Shown in pieces: positions 7,506 to 16,973 of a stretch of DNA of 64,000 nucleotides. Numbering within the stretch: position 1 is the first letter of the stretch; each line of letters opens with the position of its first letter. The position numbers and the translations under genes are program-made. The stretch comes from Candidatus Palauibacter scopulicola (GTDB lineage Bacteria; Gemmatimonadota; Gemmatimonadetes; Palauibacterales; Palauibacteraceae). The stretch is from NCBI RefSeq assembly GCF_947581915.1, contig NZ_CANPWG010000009.1, positions 1 through 64,000 on the forward strand, read 5' to 3'. The notes beneath the pieces are model-generated. The model worked only from the letters and a program-made list of their open reading frames with translations, was not told the DNA's origin and did not search any database.

Positions 7506-8768
7506 TCAGGGGTTCAGGTCGAGGAGCGTTCGCAGGGTCCGCTCGAGTTCTGCGGCCTGAGCTTCGGGATCCGCGAGCGTCGGGTGCCGCACGAGCGCGA
7601 GGTCTCCCGCGGCGTCCACCACGAAGAGCGCCGGAACCGAGGCGAGCTTGTAGTCGGAGGCGATGCGCTCCGCATGCAGGAGGAGAGGCGCGTCGAGCCC
7701 CCATTCGCGCACGATCGGGCCGGGGTCGACCTCGGGACTTTCCCACGCGTTGAGGTTGAGGAAGCGGACGCGCTCGGACGCGGTCTGATCCGGGAGGGCG
7801 GCGTACGCGGCCGCGAGGTCCCGGCAGAGGGCGCACCAACTCGCCCCGACACTCAGCACGACGACGTCCCCGCGCAGGTCCGAGAGGCGGAGGGACGACC
7901 CCGATGCCGTTTCGAGCGTCCAGTCGGGCGCCGGCACGCCGGGTTCGATCCGCCGCGCGTCCTCGTCGATGACCTCGCCGCCCTCGGGACCGTCGAGGTC
8001 CACGCGGATCGCGAGTTGCTCGGCCGAGATCGCCGGATCGACGAGCATGCTCCGGATCTCGAACGCGAGGGCCCCGCTTCCGTCATCGGCCTCCCAGCGG
8101 AAGGCGCGCGGCAGGTCGTCCTCGACCCCGATGTGCCACCACACCTGCGCGGGTCCGAACTCGTCGGTCCTTCCGCGCAGCACGTCGCACAGCACGCCGC
8201 CAATCGTCTCCCGGCTCACGAGTTCCATGTCGCTCGCCAGTTCCGCCCGGAACGGCTGCGGATCCGTGAACGCCGACAGGACCGCGAAGGGGGCGTTGGC
8301 CACGAGATGGCCGGAGCCCCCCGAGATCGTCCCGTGACGAAACCTGCCCGACGCCTCGTCGAGGGCTGCGACGTAGTCGCCGCCCCCCGAAACGATGAGC
8401 GCGGGCGCCTCGGCGGGCGTGCCGGCGGGCGCATCGACCGGCGCATCGGTGGGCGGGTCGCCCGGGGGCGGTTCGCCCGGCGGCGGCGCGGGGGTCCATG
8501 ACGGCGACGGCCGCAGCTCGGCCCAGTAGATCCGGGGTTCGTCCGCGGCGCTGAGCAGCCGCACCCTCCCGGCGTAGGACCCTGCGGCGCTGCCGGTCCC
8601 CTCGTACACGTACTCGTACGCGAGGCTCGACAGCCGCTGGATGGCCGCCGCCGCGTCGAGGAGCCGGTTCCGGCCGGTCGACGCCGACTCGCACGACAGG
8701 CACAGGGCCGCCGCGACGCCAGCCACCATCGCCGCGCGCACCGTTCGATGCGTCCTGTATGGCCTCAT
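7506..8768 (-). CDS. TlpA-like thioredoxin-fold lipoprotein with N-terminal lipoprotein-sorting-like domain
   Basis: This 420-residue envelope protein has three parts. A lipoprotein signal (ALCLSC) is followed by a domain resembling DUF2092/LolA-like proteins (LAYEYVYEGTGSAAGSY onward), interrupted by a Pro/Ala-rich stretch around residues 92-120. A C-terminal redoxin domain begins at GVPAPDWTLETASG and carries the redox motif WCALC. TlpA-type proteins reduce disulphides in periplasmic or exported proteins. The combination of a lipid-binding-like sensor domain and a thioredoxin domain is seen in several secreted proteins of this kind. The ATG at 8768 has GGAGCGG upstream. It ends six bases from the convergent peroxidase gene. 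Confidence 0.82.
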   Translation of the reverse strand: MRPYRTHRTVRAAMVAGVAAALCLSCESASTGRNRLLDAAAAIQRLSSLAYEYVYEGTGSAAGSYAGRVRLLSAADEPRIYWAELRPSPSWTPAPPPGEPPPGDPPTDAPVDAPAGTPAEAPALIVSGGGDYVAALDEASGRFRHGTISGGSGHLVANAPFAVLSAFTDPQPFRAELASDMELVSRETIGGVLCDVLRGRTDEFGPAQVWWHIGVEDDLPRAFRWEADDGSGALAFEIRSMLVDPAISAEQLAIRVDLDGPEGGEVIDEDARRIEPGVPAPDWTLETASGSSLRLSDLRGDVVVLSVGASWCALCRDLAAAYAALPDQTASERVRFLNLNAWESPEVDPGPIVREWGLDAPLLLHAERIASDYKLASVPALFVVDAAGDLALVRHPTLADPEAQAAELERTLRTLLDLNP

Positions 8769-8843
8769 GTGTTTGCCATCCGCTCCCCGCCGCTCCGAAG
8801 TTGGACTCCATATGTCATGTCTCGCACGCGGAGGCAAACCCGA

Positions 8844-10274
8844 ATGGAACCGACGAAGCGCGAATCGAACGAAACCGGCGAGATGATACCCGCGGGCGTC
8901 GACCGGCGAACGCTGCTCAAGCTGGGCGCGATGGGGGCGGGAGCCGCGGCCCTTGGCGCCTGCCGCGGGCCCGAGGCGGGCAGCGCATCGCCGCGGCCCA
9001 CGAGCGGCTCGACGCAGTCCGGGAGCGGCGCCCCGGCGCCCGAGGCGCTCTTCTCGGCCCCGCCGCTGGAGACGGTCCGGATCGGCTTCGTGGGGATCGG
9101 CGGCATGGGATCGGTCCACGTCCGTAATCTCCTCGACATGGAGGGCGTGGAGCTCACCGCGCTCTGCGACATCCGGCCCGCGCACGCGGAGCGAGCCCGC
9201 GACTGGGTGCTCGAAGCCGGGGGGCCGGAGCCGGCCCTCTACACGCGCGGGGAGACGGACTTCGTCCGCATGTGCGAGACGGAGGATATCGACCTCGTCT
9301 ACACGGCTACGCCGTGGCGCTGGCACGTGCCCGTCTGCGTCGCCGCCATGGAGCGCGGGAAGCACGCGGCGACGGAGGTTCCGGCGGCCTATACGATGGA
9401 GGACTGCTGGCGCCTCGTGGAGACGGCCGAGGCAACGCGGCGGCACTGCGTGATGATGGAGAACGTGAACTACGGCCGCTGGGAGATGCTCGTCTTCCAC
9501 ATGGCGCGGCTCGGGCTGTTCGGCGAGATCCTGCACGGCGAAGGCGGCTACCTCCACGACCTGCGCGCGATCAAGTTCGCCGACACCGGCGAGGGGCTGT
9601 GGCGGCGGGAGCATTCGAAGACGCGGAACGGCAACCTCTATCCCACGCACGGGCTGGGCCCGATCGCCAACTGCATGGATATCAACCGCGGGGACCGCTT
9701 CGACTACGCGGTCTCGATGAGCGGTCCGTCGCGCGGGCTGCAGGACTTTGCGCGCGAGCACTTCCCCGAGGACGCGCCGGAGCGCCGGGAGACGTTCGCG
9801 CTCGGCGACGTGAACGTCACGCTCATCAAGACCGTCCTCGGCCGCACGATCTACGTCTCGCACGACACGAACCTTCCCCGCCCGTACTCGCGGATCCACC
9901 TCGTCCAGGGCACGCGGGGCCTCTTCCAGGGCTATCCCGACCGGGTGTACGTCGAGGGCCGCAGCGAGGGGCACCGGTGGGACGAGGCGGCGGACTACCT
10001 CGACGAGTTCGAGCACCCGCTGTGGCGCGAGATGGCCGGAGCCGGGGCGGGCCGCGGACACGGCAGCATGGACTACCTCGAGGACTACCGGCTCATCAAG
10101 TGCCTGCGCGAGGGACTGCCTACGGACATGAACGTGTACGACGCGGCGGCGCTGTCAGCCGTGTGCGCCGTGAGCGAGGCGTCCGTGGCGGAGCGCAGCC
10201 GGCCGGTCGACTTTCCCGACTTCACCCGCGGCCGGTGGGAGACGTGGCCGCAGCTCGGCGTCGTCCGGGCTTGA
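8844..10274 (+). CDS. Gfo/Idh/MocA family oxidoreductase with Tat signal
   Basis: This 476-residue NAD(P)-dependent oxidoreductase resembles glucose-fructose oxidoreductase and inositol dehydrogenase. A twin-arginine signal (DRRTLLKLGAMGAG, ending GAC) points to folded export and possibly lipidation. The Rossmann start is IGFVGIGGMGSVHVRN, followed by the conserved EVPAAYTMEDCW region (EKP/EVP motif), then the C-terminal beta-sheet domain. The ATG at 8844 has GGAGG nine bases upstream; in-frame ATGs further up lack such a site. The downstream membrane-anchored gene overlaps its stop as TTGA. The sugar substrate is unknown. A second Tat-type member lies at 12969-14318. Confidence 0.88.
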   Translation: MEPTKRESNETGEMIPAGVDRRTLLKLGAMGAGAAALGACRGPEAGSASPRPTSGSTQSGSGAPAPEALFSAPPLETVRIGFVGIGGMGSVHVRNLLDMEGVELTALCDIRPAHAERARDWVLEAGGPEPALYTRGETDFVRMCETEDIDLVYTATPWRWHVPVCVAAMERGKHAATEVPAAYTMEDCWRLVETAEATRRHCVMMENVNYGRWEMLVFHMARLGLFGEILHGEGGYLHDLRAIKFADTGEGLWRREHSKTRNGNLYPTHGLGPIANCMDINRGDRFDYAVSMSGPSRGLQDFAREHFPEDAPERRETFALGDVNVTLIKTVLGRTIYVSHDTNLPRPYSRIHLVQGTRGLFQGYPDRVYVEGRSEGHRWDEAADYLDEFEHPLWREMAGAGAGRGHGSMDYLEDYRLIKCLREGLPTDMNVYDAAALSAVCAVSEASVAERSRPVDFPDFTRGRWETWPQLGVVRA

Positions 10275-11104
10275 CGAAGGCGCGGACCCGCCGTCCGCCC
10301 TTCGCCCTGCGGGCGCTCCGCGGCCTGGCCGCCCTCACCGTGGCCGGACTCGCGGGCGTGGCCGCCTGGACGGGGCTGCGCTCGGCCGGCTTCCGTTTCC
10401 GGTGGGACCTCGATTCAACGCCCCCACCCCCGGCCGAGGCGCCGGCCCTCCGCGAGGCTCCGCCGGCTTCGGCGCCGCCCGCGGCCGCGCCGGGAGACGG
10501 CGAGGAGGCCGACACTCCGCTCGACGCGCACGATCCCCTGGCGGGCGGGCGGCATGAGCGGATCGAGTTCGAGGCCTACCCCGATGGCCGACCCGTCGTC
10601 TCCAACTCCGCGGTGGCGGAGGAATGGCGGGAGCAGGGCCTCGTGGTGTCGTTCGAATCGTACACGGCGGACGCCACCCGGCCTCATGTGCTCGATGCGC
10701 GCGGTTACCTGCCCGCGAACGCGTCGGTGCACGCGCTGAGCTTCCCCCTCGCTGGCGAGCAGGGTCTGGAGGTCGGCGTCCTCCACCTCGATTTCCCCGG
10801 ACGCCCCCGGAGCGTGACGTTCACGCTCTTCGGCCCCGACCTCATCGAAGACTTCGAGGTGATCGCCTGGAGCGCCGGCGAACGCATGTCCGCCTCGACC
10901 CGGACCCACGCTCCGGACATGCGCTACGCCTCCGGGGGAGATTCAGGGTCCGGGACGGCGACCTACAGCCCCGGAGGGCGTTCGCTCTTCCGAGCCGAAC
11001 GCGTCCGCATCGAGGCTCCGCTCGGCGTCGATCGCATCTCGCTCGACGGCTGGGGTCCGCCGGGCCACGTGCTCCTCGTGGACCACCTCGAAATCGACCC
11101 CTGA
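10271..11104 (+). CDS. unknown membrane-anchored protein
   Basis: I do not recognise this 277-residue protein. It begins with basic residues and one hydrophobic segment (ALTVAGLAGVAAWTG, about residues 17-32), consistent with an uncleaved anchor or signal, then an Ala/Pro-rich linker (about 46-78), then a roughly 200-residue beta-rich domain (IEFEAYPDGRPVVSN to VLLVDHLEIDP). The pattern resembles a jelly-roll/PEP-CTERM-type extracellular domain, but this is only a guess. The start is TTG at 10271, overlapping the upstream stop as TTGA, so translation is probably coupled to the Gfo/Idh/MocA gene. There is no good internal ATG. Confidence 0.7.
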   Translation: MTKARTRRPPFALRALRGLAALTVAGLAGVAAWTGLRSAGFRFRWDLDSTPPPPAEAPALREAPPASAPPAAAPGDGEEADTPLDAHDPLAGGRHERIEFEAYPDGRPVVSNSAVAEEWREQGLVVSFESYTADATRPHVLDARGYLPANASVHALSFPLAGEQGLEVGVLHLDFPGRPRSVTFTLFGPDLIEDFEVIAWSAGERMSASTRTHAPDMRYASGGDSGSGTATYSPGGRSLFRAERVRIEAPLGVDRISLDGWGPPGHVLLVDHLEIDP

Positions 11105-11149
11105 CGGCGCACGGCCTCCAAGCGCGGGTGGGGTGTCAGCCGGGTTCGG

Positions 11150-12913
11150 TCAGTCGAAGCCCACCCGGGGGAGCGCCCGGAACAACCCGATGGCGGCGGC
11201 GACGGCCACGAGTCCGAATCCGGTCGCGGCGGCCGGTCTCCCGTACAGCGCCATCCCCGTGCCGAAGAGCACGGCGTACACGGTCACGCAGCCCAGACCC
11301 CATGCGGCGAGACCCGCGGCCAGGCTCCCGGGCGCGTCCGGCTGCGTGTTCACGGCCCTCCGCCACCCGCGGGCGAAGGGGCGGATGCGGTCGCAGAAGC
11401 CCTGCAGCGTCGCCGTGTCCACGGGCCGGGTGAGGAAGGTGACGGCGAGCCACACGGCCGTGGTCAGCCCGACGCCGAGCAGCAGGCTGACCGCCGGATC
11501 GAGCGCCGGCAGCCCCACGCGTTCGTGGAAGAGCGGGAACCAGAGCGCCACCGTCGCGGAAGCCGCCATGCCCGAGATCTCCGACCACGCGTTCACCCGC
11601 CACCAGAACCAGCGCAGGAGGAAGATCAGACCGCTCCCCGCGTGCAGCAGCAGGATGAGTTCGAACGCCTGCTTCGCGCTGTCCAGGAAGAGCGCGAGGG
11701 CGGCGGAGAGGACGATCAGCACTCCGGTGGAGATCCGCGCCACGCGCACGTAGTGGGCCTCGTCCCGGTCCCGGGCCACGAACCGGCGATAGAAGTCGTC
11801 GACGACGTAGGACGACCCCCAGTTCAGGTGCGTGGAGATGGTCGACATGTAGGCCGCCGCGAGCGAAGCGACGACGAGTCCCAGCAGTCCGTGCGGCAGG
11901 AAGACGAGCATCGCCGGGTAGGCGAGGTCGTGCCCCAGAATGCTGGGGTCGAGGTCGGGGAAGGCCGCTCCGATCGAGTCGAGCGTGGGATAGACGGCGA
12001 TCGAGGCGAGGGCGACGAGGATCCAGGGCCACGGCCTCAACGAGTAGTGCGCGATGTTGAACCACAGGGTGGCGCGCATGGAGTCGCGCTCGTTCCGCGC
12101 CGCGAGCATCCGCTGCGCCGCGTACCCGCCGCCGCCCGGCTCCGCGCCGGGATACCAGCTCGCCCACCACTGCACGGCAATCGGGATCACGAACACCATG
12201 GCTGCCGTGCGCCAGTCGGAGAAGTCGGGCAGCAGCGACAGGTTTCGCGAGATCTCCGGGTGGGTGACGAGCCCCGCCAGACCCCCGACCTCGGGCTGCG
12301 AGAGCGCGTACGAAGCCGCCGCGACGGACCCGATCATGGCGATCGCGAACAGGAGGAGATCGGTGACGACCACGCCCCAGAGCCCGGAAGTCGCGGAGTA
12401 CAGCGCCGCCACCGTGCCCGCGACGAGCACCGTCGTGTACTTGTCCGCCCCGAGCAGGACCCCCGAGATCTTGATCGCGGCGAGCGTGACGGTGGCCATG
12501 ATGACGACGTTGAAGAAGACGCCCAGATAGAGGGCCCGGAAGCCCCGCAGGAAGGTCGCCGCGCGCCCGGAATAGCGGAGTTCGTAGAAGCCGATGTCGG
12601 TGAACACGCCGGAACGCCGCCACAGCTTCGCGTAGAAGAATGTCGTGCACATCGCCGTGATGAGGAACGCCCACCAACCCCAGTTCCGGCTCACGCCCCC
12701 GTTGCGGACGAGGTCGGTGACGAGGTTCGGGGTGTCGGTGGAGAAGGTCGTGGCGACCATCGACGTCCCCAGCAGCCACCAGGGGAGCTTCCGGCCCGCG
12801 AGGAAGAACTCGTTCGTGCCGGAGCCGGCGCGCCGGGCGAACCAGAGCCCGACGCCGAGGGCCACGATCCCGTACGCGGCCAGGACGATCCAGTCGAGGC
12901 CGTTCAGTTGCAC
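11150..12913 (-). CDS. sodium:solute symporter (SSS family)
   Basis: This is a 587-residue polytopic inner-membrane transporter of the SSS family, coupling sodium import to uptake of a sugar, polyol or other solute. The opening DWIVLAAYGIVALGVGLWFA, then FFLAGRKLPWWLLGTSMVAT and the STDTPNLVTD segment, are family signatures. About 13 to 15 hydrophobic segments are evident. The start is GTG at 12913. It follows the Tat-exported Gfo/Idh/MocA gene on the same strand by 55 bases, suggesting joint uptake and oxidation of a carbohydrate (inference). The exact substrate cannot be read. Confidence 0.9.
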   Translation of the reverse strand: MQLNGLDWIVLAAYGIVALGVGLWFARRAGSGTNEFFLAGRKLPWWLLGTSMVATTFSTDTPNLVTDLVRNGGVSRNWGWWAFLITAMCTTFFYAKLWRRSGVFTDIGFYELRYSGRAATFLRGFRALYLGVFFNVVIMATVTLAAIKISGVLLGADKYTTVLVAGTVAALYSATSGLWGVVVTDLLLFAIAMIGSVAAASYALSQPEVGGLAGLVTHPEISRNLSLLPDFSDWRTAAMVFVIPIAVQWWASWYPGAEPGGGGYAAQRMLAARNERDSMRATLWFNIAHYSLRPWPWILVALASIAVYPTLDSIGAAFPDLDPSILGHDLAYPAMLVFLPHGLLGLVVASLAAAYMSTISTHLNWGSSYVVDDFYRRFVARDRDEAHYVRVARISTGVLIVLSAALALFLDSAKQAFELILLLHAGSGLIFLLRWFWWRVNAWSEISGMAASATVALWFPLFHERVGLPALDPAVSLLLGVGLTTAVWLAVTFLTRPVDTATLQGFCDRIRPFARGWRRAVNTQPDAPGSLAAGLAAWGLGCVTVYAVLFGTGMALYGRPAAATGFGLVAVAAAIGLFRALPRVGFD

Positions 12914-12968
12914 GGGATCACCCGTCCCCGGCGTACATCCGCGGTCGCCGCGGCCGGAAAGGAGGCCG

Positions 12969-14318
12969 CTACCACCCCCAGCCCGAACGGTAGTCGGGCG
13001 TTACATAGCGTTCGGGGATCGAGACGCCGTTCAGGATCTCGCCCGTCGCCGGATCGAGCCGCACTTCCCGGCCGCTTCTCACGGAGAGGTTGCCGAGGAG
13101 CACCATCTCCGTCAGCGGTCCCGCGTGTTCGACGAAGTTGGAACCGGCGGGGGGGCCGTCCTTGCAGGCGGCGGCGAACTCCGCGTACACGCCGTCCGTG
13201 CGCGGATACCTCTCTGGCGGCGGATCGGCCCGGATCGCCGCGTCCCGCTCGGCGTCGAGGAGCCGCGGGTTCTCGCCGTAGATTCCCGCGAACATCTTGC
13301 CGTCGGTCCCGATCCACAGCTGCCCGCTCGACTCGAAGGGCCAGCGCGCGTCGTCCGGCACTTCCGCGGGCCTGGGCGGGGAGAGGTTGCCGTCTCGCCA
13401 CACCACCTTCACGGCCGGCCGGTCTCCGCGTGCCGGGAAGTCGTACTCGATGCGCGACGCCGCGGGCGCCGTCTCCGGGAACAGCGTCGTCGATTCGGCC
13501 GAAATCCGCTCCGGCGTGCCGAGGTCGAAGGTCCAGAAGGCCGCGTCCATCGCGTGGCACCCGATGTCGCCCAGCGCGCCGGTACCGAAGTCCCACCAGC
13601 CGCGCCAGTTGAAGGGGGCGTAGGCCGGGTGGTAGGGGCGGTCGGCCGCGGGCCCCAGCCACAGGTCCCACTCCAGCCAGGGCGGGGCGTGGTGCGCCTC
13701 GGTCGGCCGCAGGATCGCCTGCGGCCAGATGGGTCGGTTCGTCCAGTACTCCACGCGCCGGATCTCGCCGATCGCGCCGGCCTCGTACCACTCGCGAATC
13801 TCCCGCGTACCGTCCTGGGCGTGACCCTGGTTCCCCATCTGCGTGGCGACCCCCGCCCTCTCCGCGGCGGCGACGAGTTGGCGCACCTCCCAGATCGTGG
13901 TCGCGAGCGGCTTCTGGATGCGGGTGGGCTTGCCCAGCGAAAGGGCCATCATGCCGGCCGCGGTGTGCGTGTGGTCCGGCGTGGAGATCAACACCGCGTC
14001 GATGTTGTCGGCCTCTTCCGAGAGCATGGTGCGGAAGTCGCGGTAGCGCTTGGCTCGCGGGAAGGCGCTCCACGAGCCGGCCGCCTGACGCTCGTCCACG
14101 TCGCACAGGGCGTAGATGTTCTCGCCGACGCCCGCCATCCCGCGCACGTCGCCGCCACCCATGCCACCGGCCCCGATGTGCGCCACGTTCAGCGTGTCGC
14201 TGGGCGCGCGGCGCCGGGGCCCGCCGAGCACATGCGCGGGCACGATGCTCAGGCCGAGGCCGGCCGCGCCCGAGGCCCGAACGAAGTCGCGCCGTGAGAA
14301 GTCGTTCTTCAGCGTCAT
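12969..14318 (-). CDS. Tat-exported Gfo/Idh/MocA family oxidoreductase
   Basis: This 449-residue protein has a twin-arginine signal (SRRDFVRASGAAGLG) and a Rossmann domain starting LNVAHIGAGGMGGGDVRG. The EKP-type motif is present as QKPLATTIWEV, and family segments AILFSTPDHTH-like (ISTPDHTHTA) and GDIGCHAMDAAFW follow. Such Tat-exported homologues oxidise sugars or act on glycosides outside the cytoplasm. The ATG at 14318 has GAGG upstream. It lies between the symporter and the gluconate dehydrogenase-like pair on the same strand, so a shared carbohydrate pathway is likely. The precise reaction is unassigned. Confidence 0.9.
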   Translation of the reverse strand: MTLKNDFSRRDFVRASGAAGLGLSIVPAHVLGGPRRRAPSDTLNVAHIGAGGMGGGDVRGMAGVGENIYALCDVDERQAAGSWSAFPRAKRYRDFRTMLSEEADNIDAVLISTPDHTHTAAGMMALSLGKPTRIQKPLATTIWEVRQLVAAAERAGVATQMGNQGHAQDGTREIREWYEAGAIGEIRRVEYWTNRPIWPQAILRPTEAHHAPPWLEWDLWLGPAADRPYHPAYAPFNWRGWWDFGTGALGDIGCHAMDAAFWTFDLGTPERISAESTTLFPETAPAASRIEYDFPARGDRPAVKVVWRDGNLSPPRPAEVPDDARWPFESSGQLWIGTDGKMFAGIYGENPRLLDAERDAAIRADPPPERYPRTDGVYAEFAAACKDGPPAGSNFVEHAGPLTEMVLLGNLSVRSGREVRLDPATGEILNGVSIPERYVTPDYRSGWGW

Positions 14319-14394
14319 CTGCGCCTCATTCCGGGACAGGTCTGCGAAAGAAAGTCCGCCTGCATGCGCTCGCGCCGACGGCCACTCGTGTACA

Positions 14395-15138
14395 CTAAGC
14401 CAGACCCAGGCGTTCGAGAACCTCCGGGGGCGGGCCGTCGAAGCGGGGCATGGGGCGGTTCCCGACGAAGCCGAGGTCGGCCATCCCCTCGGCGGTCGTC
14501 CAGAACGCGGTCGATGTGAGATCCCGCACGCGATCGAAGAAACGGGCCGCGACCCGGTATTCCGGTGCGGCGTTCTCCGCCCAGCAGATGTCGTCGCAGA
14601 TCGCGTGCTTCTGCTCGAGCCTGAGTCCGGTGAAGCGGCCCCCGAAACGTTCCGTCGATTCTATGTCCAGCCACACGAGCCCGCCGCGCACGAGCGTCAG
14701 ATCGTCCCGGTTTCCGTCGTAGGGCGCGCTCACCCACTCGTCGATGAAGGCGTGCGCCCCGAGCGCCGCCGCGCCGGGGGAGTGTTCGTCCTCGGGGATG
14801 ATGACGTCGCACAGGGCGGCGAGGGTGGCGAGTTCGTCCTCCGTAAGGACCAGGTCCCACCACACGACGGGCGAGACGAGGTCCGGGTCCGTCGGCGTGC
14901 CGGCGGCCCGGGGGTTGCCGCCGCTCGTGGCGCCCTCGAAGTCGGTCGCAGCCTCGGTGCCGGGGACGCCGGATTCTCCGCCGTCGGCGCACGCCCCCGC
15001 GGAGATGGCGGCCGCGCCCGCCGCCCCGGCGGCGAGCACCTGCAGCGCCCGGCGGCGCGTCAGTCCCTCGGCCGCCTCCGGTTCCGGCGCGCGGTCCGGC
15101 GCGCCGTCTCCTGCGCGTTCGCGTTCCTGGTCCGCCAT
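14395..15138 (-). CDS. gluconate 2-dehydrogenase subunit 3 family protein
   Basis: This 247-residue protein matches the small Tat-exported subunit of membrane-bound GMC-type dehydrogenases (gluconate, sorbosone or cellobiose type), which helps export and maturation of the FAD subunit that lacks its own signal. The twin-arginine stretch LTRRRALQVLAAGAAG is followed by a Cys (GACADG) and then the typical DELATLAALCDVIIPED segment and WLDIESTERFG. Its ATG overlaps the stop of the GMC gene as ATGA, a strong sign of a two-subunit enzyme. No haem-binding third subunit is seen. Confidence 0.9.
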   Translation of the reverse strand: MADQERERAGDGAPDRAPEPEAAEGLTRRRALQVLAAGAAGAAAISAGACADGGESGVPGTEAATDFEGATSGGNPRAAGTPTDPDLVSPVVWWDLVLTEDELATLAALCDVIIPEDEHSPGAAALGAHAFIDEWVSAPYDGNRDDLTLVRGGLVWLDIESTERFGGRFTGLRLEQKHAICDDICWAENAAPEYRVAARFFDRVRDLTSTAFWTTAEGMADLGFVGNRPMPRFDGPPPEVLERLGLA

Positions 15139-16967
15139 CAGAGCGCTCCCTGCCGAAGTTGATCCACGAGGTACTCGGAGGACCGCCAGGCGATCGCCAT
15201 GATGGAGAGCGTGGGGTTCTTGTCCGCGTTGGAGACGAAGGGCCCGCCGTCCATCACGAACAGATTCGGGACCTCCCACGACTGGCAGTACTGGTTGAGC
15301 ACCGAGTTCTCCGGCCGGTCTCCCATCCGCACGCCGCCCACCTCGTGGATGATCTGGCCGGGCGCCAGGATCGCGCGGGCGCCGTCCGTCTGCACCGTCG
15401 AGAGCACTTGCCCGCCCATCTCCTCGATGATCCCGGCAAACGTCTGCTGCATGTGCCGAGCCTGGTTGAGTTCGTGGTCGGACCACTTCCAGTGGAACCG
15501 GAGCACGGGGATGCCCCACTGATCGACGACGCCGGGATCGATCTCGCAGTAGCAGTCTTCGTTGGGGATCATCTCGCCGCGCCCGTCGAAGTAGGTGAAC
15601 GAACCGTAGTAGCGGCGGCACTCCTCCTTGAAGCGCTGCCCGTAGGCGCCCTCCGTGAGCGGCTCGATGCCGCTGAAGGCGCCGTAGCCGGGCATCCGCT
15701 GCCCGCCGCCGAACTCGATATGGTAGCCGCGCGCGAAATCGAGGCGTCCCGCCGCCTGCTCGCCGTACAGCCACCACGGCATGTACATGTGCATCGCCGA
15801 GGCCCCCTCCTCGGCGTGCCGCGGCAGGTACTCGAGCGCCGGGATCTGGCCGGACACGCCGGCGCCCACGGTGTCCATGATGTACTTGCCGACGAGGCCG
15901 CTCCCATTCGCCAGGCCATCGGGGAACGGCGAACTGCGGGAGTTGAGGAGGATGCGGGCGGACTCGAGGGCGCTGGCCGCGAGGATGACGACCGGGGCCG
16001 CGGCATGGCGGTCCGCGCGCGCCTTCTTGTCGACGTAGTGGACCCCGCTCGCCCGTCCCCGCGCATCGAGCGTCACCTCGCGCACCATGGCGTCGGTGAT
16101 CGTGGTGAGGTTGCCGGTCGCCTGCGCCGGCGGCAGGCAGACGGTCGGCGACTGGAAGTTGGCCTTGATCGAGCAGCCGCGCCCGCACGGCGTCGCCCAG
16201 TAGCAGGGCGCGCGGCCGCGCATGGCGTCGCGCGTCACCCGCTGGGCCAGCGCGTTGCCCGGCCACAGCATCCGCGACAGCCCCTCGGCGTCCTGCGCTT
16301 CCGTGAGGATCGCGATGTGCGCGGGGACGACCGGGATCCCGAGGTCTCCGCAGGCCTTTTTCGCGAGCAGTTCGTAGGCGCGCGGGGCGGGCGGCGGCTG
16401 GAGGATCCCGTCGGAGGAGTCGGGCGTGTTCTCGAGCCCCTCGCTCGAACCGTAGACGCCGATGAAGGCCTCGGTGCGGTCGTACCACGGCGCGAGGTCG
16501 TCGTACGTCATCGGCCAGTCGAACCCGAGCCCATCCCGGCTGTAGGGTTTGAAGTCGTAGGGGCCCATGCGGAGCGAGATCCGGCCCCAGTGGTTCGTCC
16601 GCCCGCCGAGCATGCGCGCCCGCCACCACATGAAGTTGACCCCTTCGGCGCTCGTGTAGGGTTCGCCTGGGACGCGCCAGCCCCCGTCCACGGTCGCGTC
16701 GTAGAAGCCGAACGGCTTGTCCGCGGTCCCCGCGGCCCGGAGCGGCGCGTCGGCCGGGAGCTGGAACATCGGGGTCTCCGACACGGGGTCGTAGTCCCGA
16801 CCCGCTTCGAGGAGCAGGACCCGGACGCCGTGGCAGGCGAGCACGTAGGCGGCCATCCCGCCCCCCGCCCCGGAGCCGACGATGATGACGTCGTGGGTGT
16901 CCTGGCTGCGCCGCCGTAACGCGGGCGCCGAACCGGCTGTTTTCAGACGCGGGTGCGATGAAGGCAT
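15138..16967 (-). CDS. GMC family FAD-dependent oxidoreductase (large subunit)
   Basis: This 609-residue flavoprotein belongs to the glucose-methanol-choline oxidoreductases, in the branch that pairs with subunit 3. The FAD-binding GSGAGGGMAAYVLA motif is at about residues 32-45, and the C-terminal GMC domain has HEVGGVRMGDRP and NPTLSIMAIAWRSSEYL. It has no signal peptide of its own, fitting piggyback Tat export with the adjacent subunit. The ATG at 16967 is preceded by a promoter with its -10 six bases upstream and no ribosome-binding site, so a leaderless mRNA is predicted. Likely role: oxidation of a sugar, sugar acid or alcohol in the periplasm. Confidence 0.9.
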   Translation of the reverse strand: MPSSHPRLKTAGSAPALRRRSQDTHDVIIVGSGAGGGMAAYVLACHGVRVLLLEAGRDYDPVSETPMFQLPADAPLRAAGTADKPFGFYDATVDGGWRVPGEPYTSAEGVNFMWWRARMLGGRTNHWGRISLRMGPYDFKPYSRDGLGFDWPMTYDDLAPWYDRTEAFIGVYGSSEGLENTPDSSDGILQPPPAPRAYELLAKKACGDLGIPVVPAHIAILTEAQDAEGLSRMLWPGNALAQRVTRDAMRGRAPCYWATPCGRGCSIKANFQSPTVCLPPAQATGNLTTITDAMVREVTLDARGRASGVHYVDKKARADRHAAAPVVILAASALESARILLNSRSSPFPDGLANGSGLVGKYIMDTVGAGVSGQIPALEYLPRHAEEGASAMHMYMPWWLYGEQAAGRLDFARGYHIEFGGGQRMPGYGAFSGIEPLTEGAYGQRFKEECRRYYGSFTYFDGRGEMIPNEDCYCEIDPGVVDQWGIPVLRFHWKWSDHELNQARHMQQTFAGIIEEMGGQVLSTVQTDGARAILAPGQIIHEVGGVRMGDRPENSVLNQYCQSWEVPNLFVMDGGPFVSNADKNPTLSIMAIAWRSSEYLVDQLRQGAL

Positions 16968-16973
16968 GGCCCG

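Noticed and set aside
14395-16629. Long minus-strand frame overlapping the GMC gene
   Set aside because: Only its last part (from the ATG at 15138) encodes the subunit 3 protein. The preceding part is Arg/His-rich shadow of the GMC coding sequence.
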